NCBI GenBank assembly: GCA_964551995.1
Contig: CAZKFD010000004.1
Location: forward strand, 124,001 to 188,000
Length of the DNA: 64,000 nt
Direction of reading: 5' to 3'
DNA from: DATKJS01 sp964551995
GTDB taxonomy: Bacteria > Acidobacteriota > Aminicenantia > Aminicenantales > Saccharicenantaceae
Shown here: in pieces, positions 55,793 to 63,458 of the stretch
How positions within the stretch are numbered: the stretch's first letter is position 1
Layout: every line of letters begins with the position of its first letter
Notes under the pieces: generated by a model
Told to the model about the DNA's origin: nothing
The model's input: the letters and a program-made list of their open reading frames with translations, nothing else
Databases searched by the model: none
Position numbers and translations under genes: made by a program

Positions 55793-57007
55793 TCAAGGCT
55801 GTTCCCGCAGGATCGAGGCGGCAACGACGTTCGAAACTTCGCTCCGTAAGGAGATGATCTTGCCTGTATCGTCGGGATGAACGCGGTTGGTCAGGAAGAC
55901 GACCGCCGTCTGCGTCTCGGGATCGATCCAGATCGACGTCCCTGTGTAGCCCGAATGACCGTAGGACCCGTACTCAAAGAGGTCGCCGCGAACCGTGCCG
56001 TAGTCGGAGGTCAGGTCCCAGCCCAGGCCGCGTCCCGAGGCCTCTGTTTTGGGAAAGATCTCGGTCATCCGTTCAACGGCGAGCGGGCTCAGGATGCGAA
56101 CGCCGTTCCACTCGCCCCGCCCCAGCATCATCTGGGCGAAGACGGCCAGATCGTCGGCCGTCGAGAAGAGCCCCGCGTTCCCCGAAACGCCTCCCTGGAG
56201 CCGCGCCAGAGGATCGTGGACGACGCCCCGTAATGGACGGCCGTCGATGACCTGGGTCGGGACACAGAGCGGCAGGAACTCGGCCGGCGGATTATAAAAC
56301 GTCCGCGACATGCCCAGGGGGCTGAAGATGTTCCCGGCCGCGAACTGGGCGATCGTCTGCCCAGTCACTTTCTTCACGATATAAGCCAGGGTGATGTAAT
56401 TGAGGCAGCTGTACGTGAACCGCTGTCCCGGCGCCGCTTCTTTGGGGATACGGGCGATGACCTTGTTGACGAGATCATCGGTTGAGCACGGATTACCGAA
56501 CCGCTGCGCGATTTCCTGAGGGTCGGTGTACGGCGGCAGCCCCGAAGTGTGCGTCAACAGATGATACAGGCGGGCGTTCTCGGCCGGACGGCCCGAGTCC
56601 TCGATGAAGGGCACGAAATCCGGGACGAACTCCTTGACCTGGTCCCACAGGCGGATCCGGCCCCGCTCGACGAGGATCATCACGGATGTCGCCGTAGCCA
56701 CGGGCTTGGTGACGGAAGCCAGGTCGAAGATCATGCCGACGGTCATCGATTCTCGCGAGGGCACCCACTGGCTCTCGCCGAACGCCTTCCGGTAGACCGT
56801 CTTCCCCTTGCGGGTCACGAGGAGGACCGCGCCGGGGAAATCCTTCCGCTGGATGGCCTCGCCGATGATCCGGTCGAGCTCCGCAAGCCGCGGCGACGAC
56901 ATGCCGACATCTTCAGGCCTGGCCGGGGGAACGGATTGGCCGAAGACGGAAGCCAGCGTCCCGACGATGAGCAAGGCCGCGGCCAGGAATCCTCGAATGC
57001 TTTTCAT
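55793..57007 (-). CDS. Secreted serine hydrolase, beta-lactamase/penicillin-binding protein fold
   Basis: 404 residues with signal peptide (FLAAALLIVGTLASVFG). The SxxK catalytic pair is Ser98-Lys101 in FDLASVTKP; HLLTHTSGLPPY follows; the second motif region reads FTYSCLNYI, with Cys at the Asn position of the usual YxN; the third motif is HSGYTG in GSYGHSGYTGTSIWID. This is the class C beta-lactamase/esterase EstB/D-aminopeptidase group, and an esterase or peptidase role is more likely than antibiotic resistance. ATG 57007 has GAGGG upstream and begins the signal peptide; the longer open frame overlaps the CBM9 gene and is a shadow. Confidence 0.9.
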   Translation of the reverse strand: MKSIRGFLAAALLIVGTLASVFGQSVPPARPEDVGMSSPRLAELDRIIGEAIQRKDFPGAVLLVTRKGKTVYRKAFGESQWVPSRESMTVGMIFDLASVTKPVATATSVMILVERGRIRLWDQVKEFVPDFVPFIEDSGRPAENARLYHLLTHTSGLPPYTDPQEIAQRFGNPCSTDDLVNKVIARIPKEAAPGQRFTYSCLNYITLAYIVKKVTGQTIAQFAAGNIFSPLGMSRTFYNPPAEFLPLCVPTQVIDGRPLRGVVHDPLARLQGGVSGNAGLFSTADDLAVFAQMMLGRGEWNGVRILSPLAVERMTEIFPKTEASGRGLGWDLTSDYGTVRGDLFEYGSYGHSGYTGTSIWIDPETQTAVVFLTNRVHPDDTGKIISLRSEVSNVVAASILREQP

Positions 57008-57045
57008 CTTGCCCTCTCTTTCCCGGGTCCGGATTCGGATCGGAG

Positions 57046-58209
57046 CTAACGGCTCCCCGGCTTGCCGGCCTCGTCGCCCCAGACCAAACCGTCTTGCCGG
57101 ATGTGCCACCGGGCGCCCCTCCCCTTCGGGCTGTAGACGGCCTCGAAGAGGCTCTGCGTCGTCTGGATGACGGGCGGATAATCCCAATCCTTGATCTTCA
57201 TCTCCTTGGCATTCTTCACACCGAGTTCCCCGAGGTCGGTCGAAAACCGTCCCTGCGCGGCATAGAGCGCCCTTTCCTTGTAATAGATCTTGCGCAAGGC
57301 CCATTTGACCTTCTCTTCCGGCTTCTCCCTGAACTTGTCGACCCGCTCGCCGGCCGCTCTCCCTGAAAACTGAACATATCCCCACATCTCGGGGTAGTGG
57401 ATGTTGATGAGGCCCTGCGGAGACCAGGTCCAGTTGTCCTCCGGAAGGTCCTGTCCAGAGACCGGGTCCTTGGCCTTGACATAGCGGCCGTTCTCGGCCT
57501 TCAAGTGGTATTCCACTCTCGAGAAGTTCATCCGCCACTGATCGCCCGGGGACGGCCGCTCGGGCTTCCCCGGGATGCATTCTCTGAGGACTTCGAAGGG
57601 AATGGCAATCTCCACCGTCCAGGCCTTGTCGCGGTCCGAGGGATCGTTGAGGGTCCCCATGACGCACACGGCTGTCTTGAGGCCCTTGATGTCCCAGGCG
57701 TTGACCGCTGGGCCGCCGTCGCGATACGGCTTGACGAGCAGGAGGTCCCAGACGGTGTTGAGGGCGTTCATTTCGAGCTCGTAATAATCGTGCGTGTCGC
57801 CGTCCGGGTCGATGAAGACTTCGAAATCGTTGTCCTCGAAGATCACGGAGTCCCTCGCGGTGAGGGTGGCCCAGACGTTCGGCTCCTCGAGATAAGCTCC
57901 GACGTACAGATAGTTGTCGTCCCAGAGCATCTGGACCCTGGTCCGGTAGCGCGGCTCCGGCTTGGCCGGGCCCTCGATGTCCCCGAAGACCTCCGTCCAT
58001 TCGGCTTTCATCCACGAGTCCTCGTCGAGCTTCCCGTCGATCCGGATGGGTCCGGCGGCCCGCTGAACGACGTATTTCAACGGAGCGAAGGGGATGGCCG
58101 GCTCGGGGACCTTTTCGAGGGAGTCATGGGAAAAGGCCGTGCCGGACAGGAGAACGGCCAGCGCTCCGGCCAGGACGGAGGCCCGGGCCAGGCTCGAAAA
58201 GTGTTTCAT
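57046..58209 (-). CDS. Secreted CBM9-like carbohydrate-binding protein
   Basis: 387 residues with signal peptide (SVLAGALAVLLSGTAFS). Residues about 45-260 match the family 9 carbohydrate-binding fold: IRIDGKLDEDSWMKAEW, MLWDDNYLYVGAYLEEPNVW, DNDFEVFIDPDGDTHDYYELEMNA, KAWTVEIAIPFEVL and WRMNFSRVE, then TWSPQGLINIHYPEMWGYVQF. The C-terminal 100 residues form an extra domain with a pseudopilin-like look (RKIYYKERALYAAQGRFSTDLGEL). No catalytic motif. The serine hydrolase gene follows 38 bases on. Confidence 0.85.
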   Translation of the reverse strand: MKHFSSLARASVLAGALAVLLSGTAFSHDSLEKVPEPAIPFAPLKYVVQRAAGPIRIDGKLDEDSWMKAEWTEVFGDIEGPAKPEPRYRTRVQMLWDDNYLYVGAYLEEPNVWATLTARDSVIFEDNDFEVFIDPDGDTHDYYELEMNALNTVWDLLLVKPYRDGGPAVNAWDIKGLKTAVCVMGTLNDPSDRDKAWTVEIAIPFEVLRECIPGKPERPSPGDQWRMNFSRVEYHLKAENGRYVKAKDPVSGQDLPEDNWTWSPQGLINIHYPEMWGYVQFSGRAAGERVDKFREKPEEKVKWALRKIYYKERALYAAQGRFSTDLGELGVKNAKEMKIKDWDYPPVIQTTQSLFEAVYSPKGRGARWHIRQDGLVWGDEAGKPGSR

Positions 58210-58224
58210 GCGATCCTCCGGAAC

Positions 58225-58722
58225 TCAGAGCTTTACGATGCGCACCTCGTTGCCGCACCAAGCCAGGAACCTCTCGAAATCGGCGACGGAAATGTCCAGA
58301 GTCGCCGTGTTGATGTTCGGGTGAAAGCCCGCCGAGCGGCTCGCCTTGAGATCCTTGTCCACGATAACGCAAACCTCCCGGCCGGCGTCGTGGATCAGCC
58401 CGAAGGGCGAAACGGAGCCCGGCTCAACGCCCAGGTACCTCCGGAGACGCTCGGGCGAGCCGAAGCTGAGACGGTCTTCATGGAGGGCGCGGTTCAGCTC
58501 CCGGAGATCCACGGCCTTGGACGTCGGAGTGATCACGAGATAATGGTGATTGCCCTTCTTGTTCCGGAGGAAAAGGTTCTTGCAGTGGGTTCCCCGGAGC
58601 TCCGTCCAGTACTGGTCGGCGTCCTCGACCGTGAAGACCGGAGGGTGCTCGTGGCGGACATACGACACTCCAAGACGGTCCAGGATGTCCAGAACCTCCC
58701 GCTCCGTTTCTGTGATCGGCAT
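58225..58722 (-). CDS. Prolyl-tRNA editing protein (YbaK/ProXp family)
   Basis: 165 residues. The YbaK/EbsC fold is recognisable from VFTVEDADQYWTELRG, HCKNLFLRNKKGNHHYLVI, FGSPERLRRYLGVEPGSVSPFGLIHD and the C-terminal NINTATLDISVADFERFL. This is the ProX/PrdX subtype, a free-standing deacylase that clears Ala-tRNA(Pro). ATG 58722 has GAGG nine bases upstream; an upstream TTG adds only Gly/Arg residues. It is divergent from the old-yellow-enzyme gene and 15 bases upstream of the CBM9 gene. Confidence 0.92.
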   Translation of the reverse strand: MPITETEREVLDILDRLGVSYVRHEHPPVFTVEDADQYWTELRGTHCKNLFLRNKKGNHHYLVITPTSKAVDLRELNRALHEDRLSFGSPERLRRYLGVEPGSVSPFGLIHDAGREVCVIVDKDLKASRSAGFHPNINTATLDISVADFERFLAWCGNEVRIVKL

Positions 58723-58773
58723 GATGCGGCGCCTCGGGCCTCCGGGCAACGATTACATTAGACCAAAAGGCGG

Positions 58774-58791
58774 GCCGGGCGCAAGCCCGGC
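58774..58791. other. Perfect hairpin with GCAA tetraloop in a divergent promoter region
   Basis: GCCGGGC and GCCCGGC form a seven-base stem closed by GCAA (a GNRA loop on the plus strand), just upstream of the -35 box at 58800. It lies between two divergent start codons, so it is not a terminator of either gene. Confidence 0.4.
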
Positions 58792-58799
58792 GCCGGGGG

Positions 58800-58827
58800 T
58801 TGATTTCGTTCCGGATTCCTCTACAAT
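58800..58827 (+). promoter_or_regulatory. Promoter for the old-yellow-enzyme family gene
   Basis: TTGATT (58800-58805), 16-base spacer, TACAAT (58822-58827), 39 bases before ATG 58867. Confidence 0.55.
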
Positions 58828-58866
58828 GGTCGGAGGATCGCTCGATATTTTAGAAAACGACGCCCC

Positions 58867-60003
58867 ATGACGACCGCTTCGATCCTTTTCACGCCCGTTG
58901 CTCTCGGGGCCGTCACCGTCCCCAACCGCTTCGTTCGCTCGGCGACGCAGGATTTTCTGGCCACCGACGCGGGCGAGGCGACGGACCGGCAGGTGGAACT
59001 CTTCGCCCGCCTGGCAGAGGGAGAGGTCGGGCTGATCATCACGGGGCACGCCTTCGTCAGGCCCGAAGGCAAGGCCAGCCCCCGCCAGCTCGCCGTTTCC
59101 GACGACCGTTTTGTTTCCGGGCTGGCGCGCATGGCCGCGGCCGTCCACCGTTTTCCGTCGCGCGTCTTTCTCCAGATCGCGCACGCCGGCCGGCAGACCA
59201 AGGAGAAACTCGCCGGCACGACGCCGGTCTCTCCCTCCGCAGTCTACGACCCGGTAACCAGGGTCATGCCGCGGGAGCTCAAGCCGGCGGAGATTAGAAG
59301 CCTCATACAGGATTTCGTACAGGCCGCGTGGCGGGCGCGCGAGGCTGGTTTCGACGGCGTCCAGCTGCACGCCGCGCACGGGTACCTCCTGAGCAGCTTC
59401 CTCTCGCCCCATACCAACCGGCGGCGCGACGAGTGGGGCGGGCGGCTCGAAAACAGGGCCCGCGTGATCGTCGAGATCCTCGGCGAGATCCGAAACCTCC
59501 TGGGTTCCGGCTTCCCGGTCATCGCCAAGCTCAATTCGTCGGATTTCCTTGAGGGGGGCTTGACCGTCGACGAGAGCGTCGAGACGGCCGTGATTCTCGA
59601 AGCCGCGGGAGTCGACGGGGTCGAGGTCAGCGGCGGCATGGCCGAGGCCGGGCGGGGCTCGATGTGGCCGGGAGTTCGGAAGCCAGCCGACGAGGGCTAT
59701 TTTGTGGCCGTGGCGGCCCGCGTCAAGGCCGCCGTCCGGGTCCCCGTCTTCGGGCTGGGCGGAATCCGTTCGCTCGGCGTCGCCGAGGGCTTCGTCCAGG
59801 CTGGGCGGGTCGATCTCGTCTCGATGAGCCGGCCGCTTATCCGTAATCCCTTCCTCATCAGAGACTTCCATGAGGGGCGGATCACGCTGTCGGACTGTAT
59901 ATCCTGCAACAAGTGCATGAACCTGCGCGGCATACGCTGCGCCGCGCTCGAAGCCGAAAAGCGACCCCGAGCCGAAGCGCGCGCCCGGGAGAGGGCAAAA
60001 TGA
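58867..60003 (+). CDS. NADH:flavin oxidoreductase, old yellow enzyme family, with C-terminal Cys cluster
   Basis: 378 residues forming one FMN-binding TIM barrel: FTPVALGAVTVPNRFVRSAT, LFLQIAHAGRQ-type FLQIAHAGRQT, GFDGVQLHAAHGYLLSSFLSPHTNRRRDEWGG (His pair binding the substrate phenol) and VFGLGGIRS. The C-terminus has CISCNKCMNLRGIRC, resembling the [4Fe-4S] motif of the 2,4-dienoyl-CoA reductase subfamily, yet the FAD/NAD domains that normally follow are absent. The stop overlaps the start of a decayed MFS gene (ATGA). No strong Shine-Dalgarno is seen. Confidence 0.88.
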   Translation: MTTASILFTPVALGAVTVPNRFVRSATQDFLATDAGEATDRQVELFARLAEGEVGLIITGHAFVRPEGKASPRQLAVSDDRFVSGLARMAAAVHRFPSRVFLQIAHAGRQTKEKLAGTTPVSPSAVYDPVTRVMPRELKPAEIRSLIQDFVQAAWRAREAGFDGVQLHAAHGYLLSSFLSPHTNRRRDEWGGRLENRARVIVEILGEIRNLLGSGFPVIAKLNSSDFLEGGLTVDESVETAVILEAAGVDGVEVSGGMAEAGRGSMWPGVRKPADEGYFVAVAARVKAAVRVPVFGLGGIRSLGVAEGFVQAGRVDLVSMSRPLIRNPFLIRDFHEGRITLSDCISCNKCMNLRGIRCAALEAEKRPRAEARARERAK

Positions 60004-60450
60004 GCGAGACGGGTTCCCCGCCGATCTCCCGCCGGCGGACCGCGGCCTCTCTTCCCCGCGTAAATCCCCGACACGAGTCCTATCGCTCGATGGTGCTCTG
60101 CACGGTGATGATGGCCACCTTCATGTCTGTCCTGGACGCGACCGTTGCCAACGTCGCCCTGCCCAAGTTGATGGCCTCTTTCGGAGCATCGGTCGACCAC
60201 GTGGAATGGGCCCTGACCGCCTGCCTCCTCATTTTCAGCGTCATGCTTCCTAGGCCTGGGCGTATCCGGCAGCAATTCCCTGCGGCCCGTCTATCTCCAG
60301 AACTCTCTAAGCAATACGCCTCTGCAGGCGGGGCTTGTCTTCCTTCCGGCCTGGGTCTGTCAGGGCATCGTTTCCCCGTTCGCCAGCCTGGTCTTCTTTC
60401 TCCGTGCGGTCCGCAGAAGGAGGGGAGAGAAAACGGCCCTCGCCGACTGA
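60000..60450 (+). pseudogene. Remnant of a DHA2-type MFS drug transporter, internally deleted and frameshifted
   Basis: From ATG 60000 the frame encodes 84 residues including the DHA2 first helix and motif SVLDATVANVALPKLMASFG and part of helix 2. At about 60250 the coding signal jumps to the +1 frame, which reads GLGVSGSNSLRPVYLQNSLS, NTPLQAGLVFLPAWVCQGIV and ends FLRAVRRRRGEKTALAD at a stop at 60448-60450. Those are late-helix and C-terminal sequences of the same family, so some 300 or more central residues are missing. The start codon and a plausible native C-terminus both survive. The first frame stays open into the GH28 gene, producing a misleading long frame. Confidence 0.8.
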
Positions 60451-60488
60451 CGAGGGCGGCTCGAATATCCGTCGCGAGGAGGCTGTCT

Positions 60489-62105
60489 GTGAACGGAACG
60501 CGCTCCACACTGACCTTGGTTCTGGTTCTCGTAGCGGCGACCACCGCCGGCGCCGCCGCGCCGCCTCAGGGGTTCGCGCCCGGTCTCTGCGTCTTCAACG
60601 TCAGGGATTTCGGCGCAACCGGGCGCAAGGCCGACAATGCCCGGTCCGCGATCCAAAAGGCCGTCGACGCCTGCGGGGCGGCCGGAGGCGGCGTCGTCTA
60701 CGTTCCCCCCGGGGATTACAGCTCGGGGACGATCCACCTCCGGAGTCATGTCCGGCTTTTCGTCGAGGGCGGGGCAACGATCTTCTCGATCCACGACAAG
60801 AAGCTCTTCGACAAGGACTCCCTGCTTTTTGGAGAGGATCTCGTCGACGTGACCATCGAGGGCCGCGGCGTGTTCGACGGCGAGGCCCGCTATGATTGGC
60901 GCCCGTCCGGAGATTTCCGGGACGACTTCATCCGGTCGAACCAGATCGAGATGGAGAGGCTCGGCCTGCCCCTGCTCCGCTCCTTCCCCAAGCCGGACCA
61001 GACCGGCCACCTCGTCCTTCTCGTCCGGTGCGCCGACGTCCGGATCGCCGGCCTCTCGTTCGTCGACTCGCCCTCCTGGACGATGCACCTCGTGCAATGC
61101 CAGCGAACAGTCATCGACGGCGTCAGCATCCGGACGAGCCTCAAGGACGGCGTCTGGGCCGACGGCATCGACCCGGACGGCTGCAAGGACCTCAGGATCT
61201 CGAATTCGAACATCGAAACGGGAGACGATGCCCTCGTCTTTTATTCCATGGATGCGTTCGGCCCGGCCCGGCCGTGCGAGAACATCACCGTCACGAACTG
61301 CCGGCTCAGCTCGGCCTCGAGCGCCGTTAAGTTCTGCGACGGCAACATCGCCGGCATCCGGAACGTGACGATCGATAACTGCGTCATCACGAATTCGAAC
61401 CGCGGCATCGCCTTCATGACTTTCGACGGCGGTCCGGTCGAGAACATCGTCCTCTCGAACCTGACGATCGAAACTGTCCGCTATGACTGGTTCTGGTGGG
61501 GCGACGGCGAGCCCTTCCACTTCAACATCCGCAAGCGGAGCGAGGTCCATGCGAACTGGCCCAGGGAGAAGGACAGGCCGGCGGGGGTCATCCGCAACAT
61601 CAAGATCCAAAACGTCATTGCCCACGGTCGGGGAATGAGCATCTGCAACGGCCACCCCGATTCGTGGCTGGACGGCGTCTCGTTCGAAAACATCAAACTC
61701 ACGATCGCTCATGACCCCAAGGCCCCCTACGACAAGGCCGTCGACGCCGTCCGCTTCGAGCTCGCCCGCAGCCTCCGGCTCAGGGACTTCGAGGTCGTCT
61801 GGGAGAAGCCTTTGTACAAGCGCTGGCGGAGCGCTCTCTCGTTCGACCATATCCGCAGCCTCGTGCTCGACGGATTGTCCGCCCGCCAGGCCCAAGACGG
61901 GGGAGACGCGCCGGCGGTTCTCTTCAGGGACGTCGAGGACGCCGTCGTCCGGAATTGCCGCGCCGCTGGGGGCACCGGCACGTTCCTGCTACTCTCAGGC
62001 TCCGGAACGCGCGATGTCGCTCTCTCCGGGAACGACTTCCGTCACGCCCGGAAAGGCTGGGCCGCGACGGGCGGCGCCCGGCCGGCCGAAGACATCGTGG
62101 ATTGA
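60489..62105 (+). CDS. Secreted GH28-like (pectinase superfamily) right-handed beta-helix protein
   Basis: 538 residues from GTG 60489, preceded by GAGGAGG at six bases; signal peptide (STLTLVLVLVAATTAGAAA). VFNVRDFGATGRKADNARSAIQKAVDACGAAGGG is the standard N-terminus of GH28/pectate-lyase superfamily proteins. The active-site region is DGIDPDGCKDLRISNSNIETGDDALVFYS, giving the Asp of the NTD motif and the DD pair, followed by SSASSAVKF in place of the usual GHG strand. It likely hydrolyses a galacturonan or related polymer. It lies directly downstream of the MFS remnant. Confidence 0.88.
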   Translation: MNGTRSTLTLVLVLVAATTAGAAAPPQGFAPGLCVFNVRDFGATGRKADNARSAIQKAVDACGAAGGGVVYVPPGDYSSGTIHLRSHVRLFVEGGATIFSIHDKKLFDKDSLLFGEDLVDVTIEGRGVFDGEARYDWRPSGDFRDDFIRSNQIEMERLGLPLLRSFPKPDQTGHLVLLVRCADVRIAGLSFVDSPSWTMHLVQCQRTVIDGVSIRTSLKDGVWADGIDPDGCKDLRISNSNIETGDDALVFYSMDAFGPARPCENITVTNCRLSSASSAVKFCDGNIAGIRNVTIDNCVITNSNRGIAFMTFDGGPVENIVLSNLTIETVRYDWFWWGDGEPFHFNIRKRSEVHANWPREKDRPAGVIRNIKIQNVIAHGRGMSICNGHPDSWLDGVSFENIKLTIAHDPKAPYDKAVDAVRFELARSLRLRDFEVVWEKPLYKRWRSALSFDHIRSLVLDGLSARQAQDGGDAPAVLFRDVEDAVVRNCRAAGGTGTFLLLSGSGTRDVALSGNDFRHARKGWAATGGARPAEDIVD

Positions 62106-62130
62106 ATTTTCCGGCCCGATTTAATAAATT
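62102..62130 (+). promoter_or_regulatory. Possible promoter for the aminotransferase-M1 peptidase pair
   Basis: TTGAAT (62102-62107, overlapping the GH28 stop), 17-base spacer, TAAATT (62125-62130), 26 bases before ATG 62157, in the only AT-rich patch nearby. Confidence 0.4.
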
Positions 62131-62156
62131 GTTCTGTCATTGGCACGCGAGGCCAC

Positions 62157-63458
62157 ATGCCGGATAGTCCGACATCCGAACCGATCGAAAAGATCCACGC
62201 CCGGATCCGGGCCCGCTTTCCGCTCCTCGACCGCGATGCGGAAGGCCGCCGCAGGCTCTACCTCAACAGCGGCGCGGGGAGCCTGATCGTCGACACGGCC
62301 GCGGAGGCCGCGGCCCGGGCCGGCCGGACGCTCAACCCGATGCCGGGGGCCATCACTCCCGGAGAGATCCAGACGGCCGGTCTCCACGACCGGGTCCGCG
62401 CCCTCGCGGCCGATTTCCTGCACGCGGCCAGCGGGCGGGAGGTCAGTTTTCATGCCTCGTCGACGGCGGCCCTCTTCAACCTCGCGTTCTCCGTGCGGGA
62501 CATGTTCTCGAAGCCGGCCAACGCCGTCGTCACGGACCTCGATCACATGGCCAACATCTCTCCATGGGAGACGGTCCTTGGAGAGGGCTCCGGCCTCGAG
62601 ATCCGGCACGCCCATGTCACTCGGAACGGGCGCCTCGACATCGACCACCTCGCGGCGCTTGCGGACGGCCGGACGAAGCTCCTGGCGGTCACCATGGCCT
62701 CGAACGGATTGGGAACCGTTCCTCCCCTACCCCGGATTGTCTCCGCCGTCCGCGCGAAATCCCCGGAATGCTTCGTCGTCATCGACGCCGTCCATCACGC
62801 CCTCCACGGCCCGATCGACGTCCAGACCATCGGTTGCGATTTTCTGGCTTTCTCGGGCTATAAAGTTTTCGGACCCATGCTCGGCGTCCTCTGGGGCCGG
62901 GAGAGGCTCCTTGAAAAAGTCCGCCCCTACCGGGTCGAGACGAACACGAACCAGCCGCCCGGGAAATTCGAGCAGGGCATGCTCAACAACGCCGCCTTGG
63001 CCTCGCTCGAGGCCGCCCTCGAATATATCCTCTGGGTCGCCCGCGAGGCGGCCGGCCCGGGCCGGTCCTTTCCTGGCCGCCGCGAGGCCTTCACTTACGC
63101 CATGACGGCGATTGCCGACTACGAAAGGAGAATTTCCCGGCGCGTCCTCGAAGGCCTCCAGGCTCTGCCCCCGGCTCGCTTCGCCGCGTACGGCATCACG
63201 GACGCCGCGGATTGCTTCGAACGCGATCCGACGTTCGCTTTCGAAGTCGTCGGCCAGACTCCTATCGAAACTAAGAAGGCGCTCTGGGAGCGGCACGCGA
63301 TCCAAATCGGCGACGGCAACCATTACTCCGCCGCCGTCACGCGCCACCTTCAGAAGCCGGCCGTTTGCCGGGCAAGCTTCGCCCATTACGACGCGGTCGG
63401 GACCGCCGACCTCTTGCTCGAGGCACTTGGCGACGTCGTCAAACGGGGGACTCGATGA
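62157..63458 (+). CDS. Class V aminotransferase (cysteine desulfurase-like fold)
   Basis: 433 residues. PLP-fold landmarks: RLYLNSGAGSLIVDTAAEAA, VSFHASSTAALFNLAFSVRD, VTDLDHMANISPWE, VTMASNGLGTVPPL, CFVVIDAVHHALHGPIDV and the PLP lysine in FLAFSGYKVFGPMLGVLWG. The group includes cysteine desulfurases, isopenicillin-N epimerase-like and kynureninase-like enzymes; the catalytic Cys loop of SufS/IscS is not evident, so a lyase, epimerase or aminotransferase on an amino acid is preferred. GAGG precedes ATG 62157 by four bases. Its stop overlaps the next gene as ATGA. Confidence 0.85.
   Translation: MPDSPTSEPIEKIHARIRARFPLLDRDAEGRRRLYLNSGAGSLIVDTAAEAAARAGRTLNPMPGAITPGEIQTAGLHDRVRALAADFLHAASGREVSFHASSTAALFNLAFSVRDMFSKPANAVVTDLDHMANISPWETVLGEGSGLEIRHAHVTRNGRLDIDHLAALADGRTKLLAVTMASNGLGTVPPLPRIVSAVRAKSPECFVVIDAVHHALHGPIDVQTIGCDFLAFSGYKVFGPMLGVLWGRERLLEKVRPYRVETNTNQPPGKFEQGMLNNAALASLEAALEYILWVAREAAGPGRSFPGRREAFTYAMTAIADYERRISRRVLEGLQALPPARFAAYGITDAADCFERDPTFAFEVVGQTPIETKKALWERHAIQIGDGNHYSAAVTRHLQKPAVCRASFAHYDAVGTADLLLEALGDVVKRGTR

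Noticed and set aside
57008..58015. 740-residue minus-strand frame joining a Gly/Arg-rich region to the serine hydrolase
   Set aside because: The extra part is an out-of-frame shadow of the CBM9 gene; the hydrolase has its own SD, ATG and signal peptide at 57007.
59913..62105. A 730-residue fusion of transporter and GH28 hydrolase
   Set aside because: The frame is open by chance through a decayed MFS gene; GH28 has its own GTG, strong SD and signal peptide at 60489.
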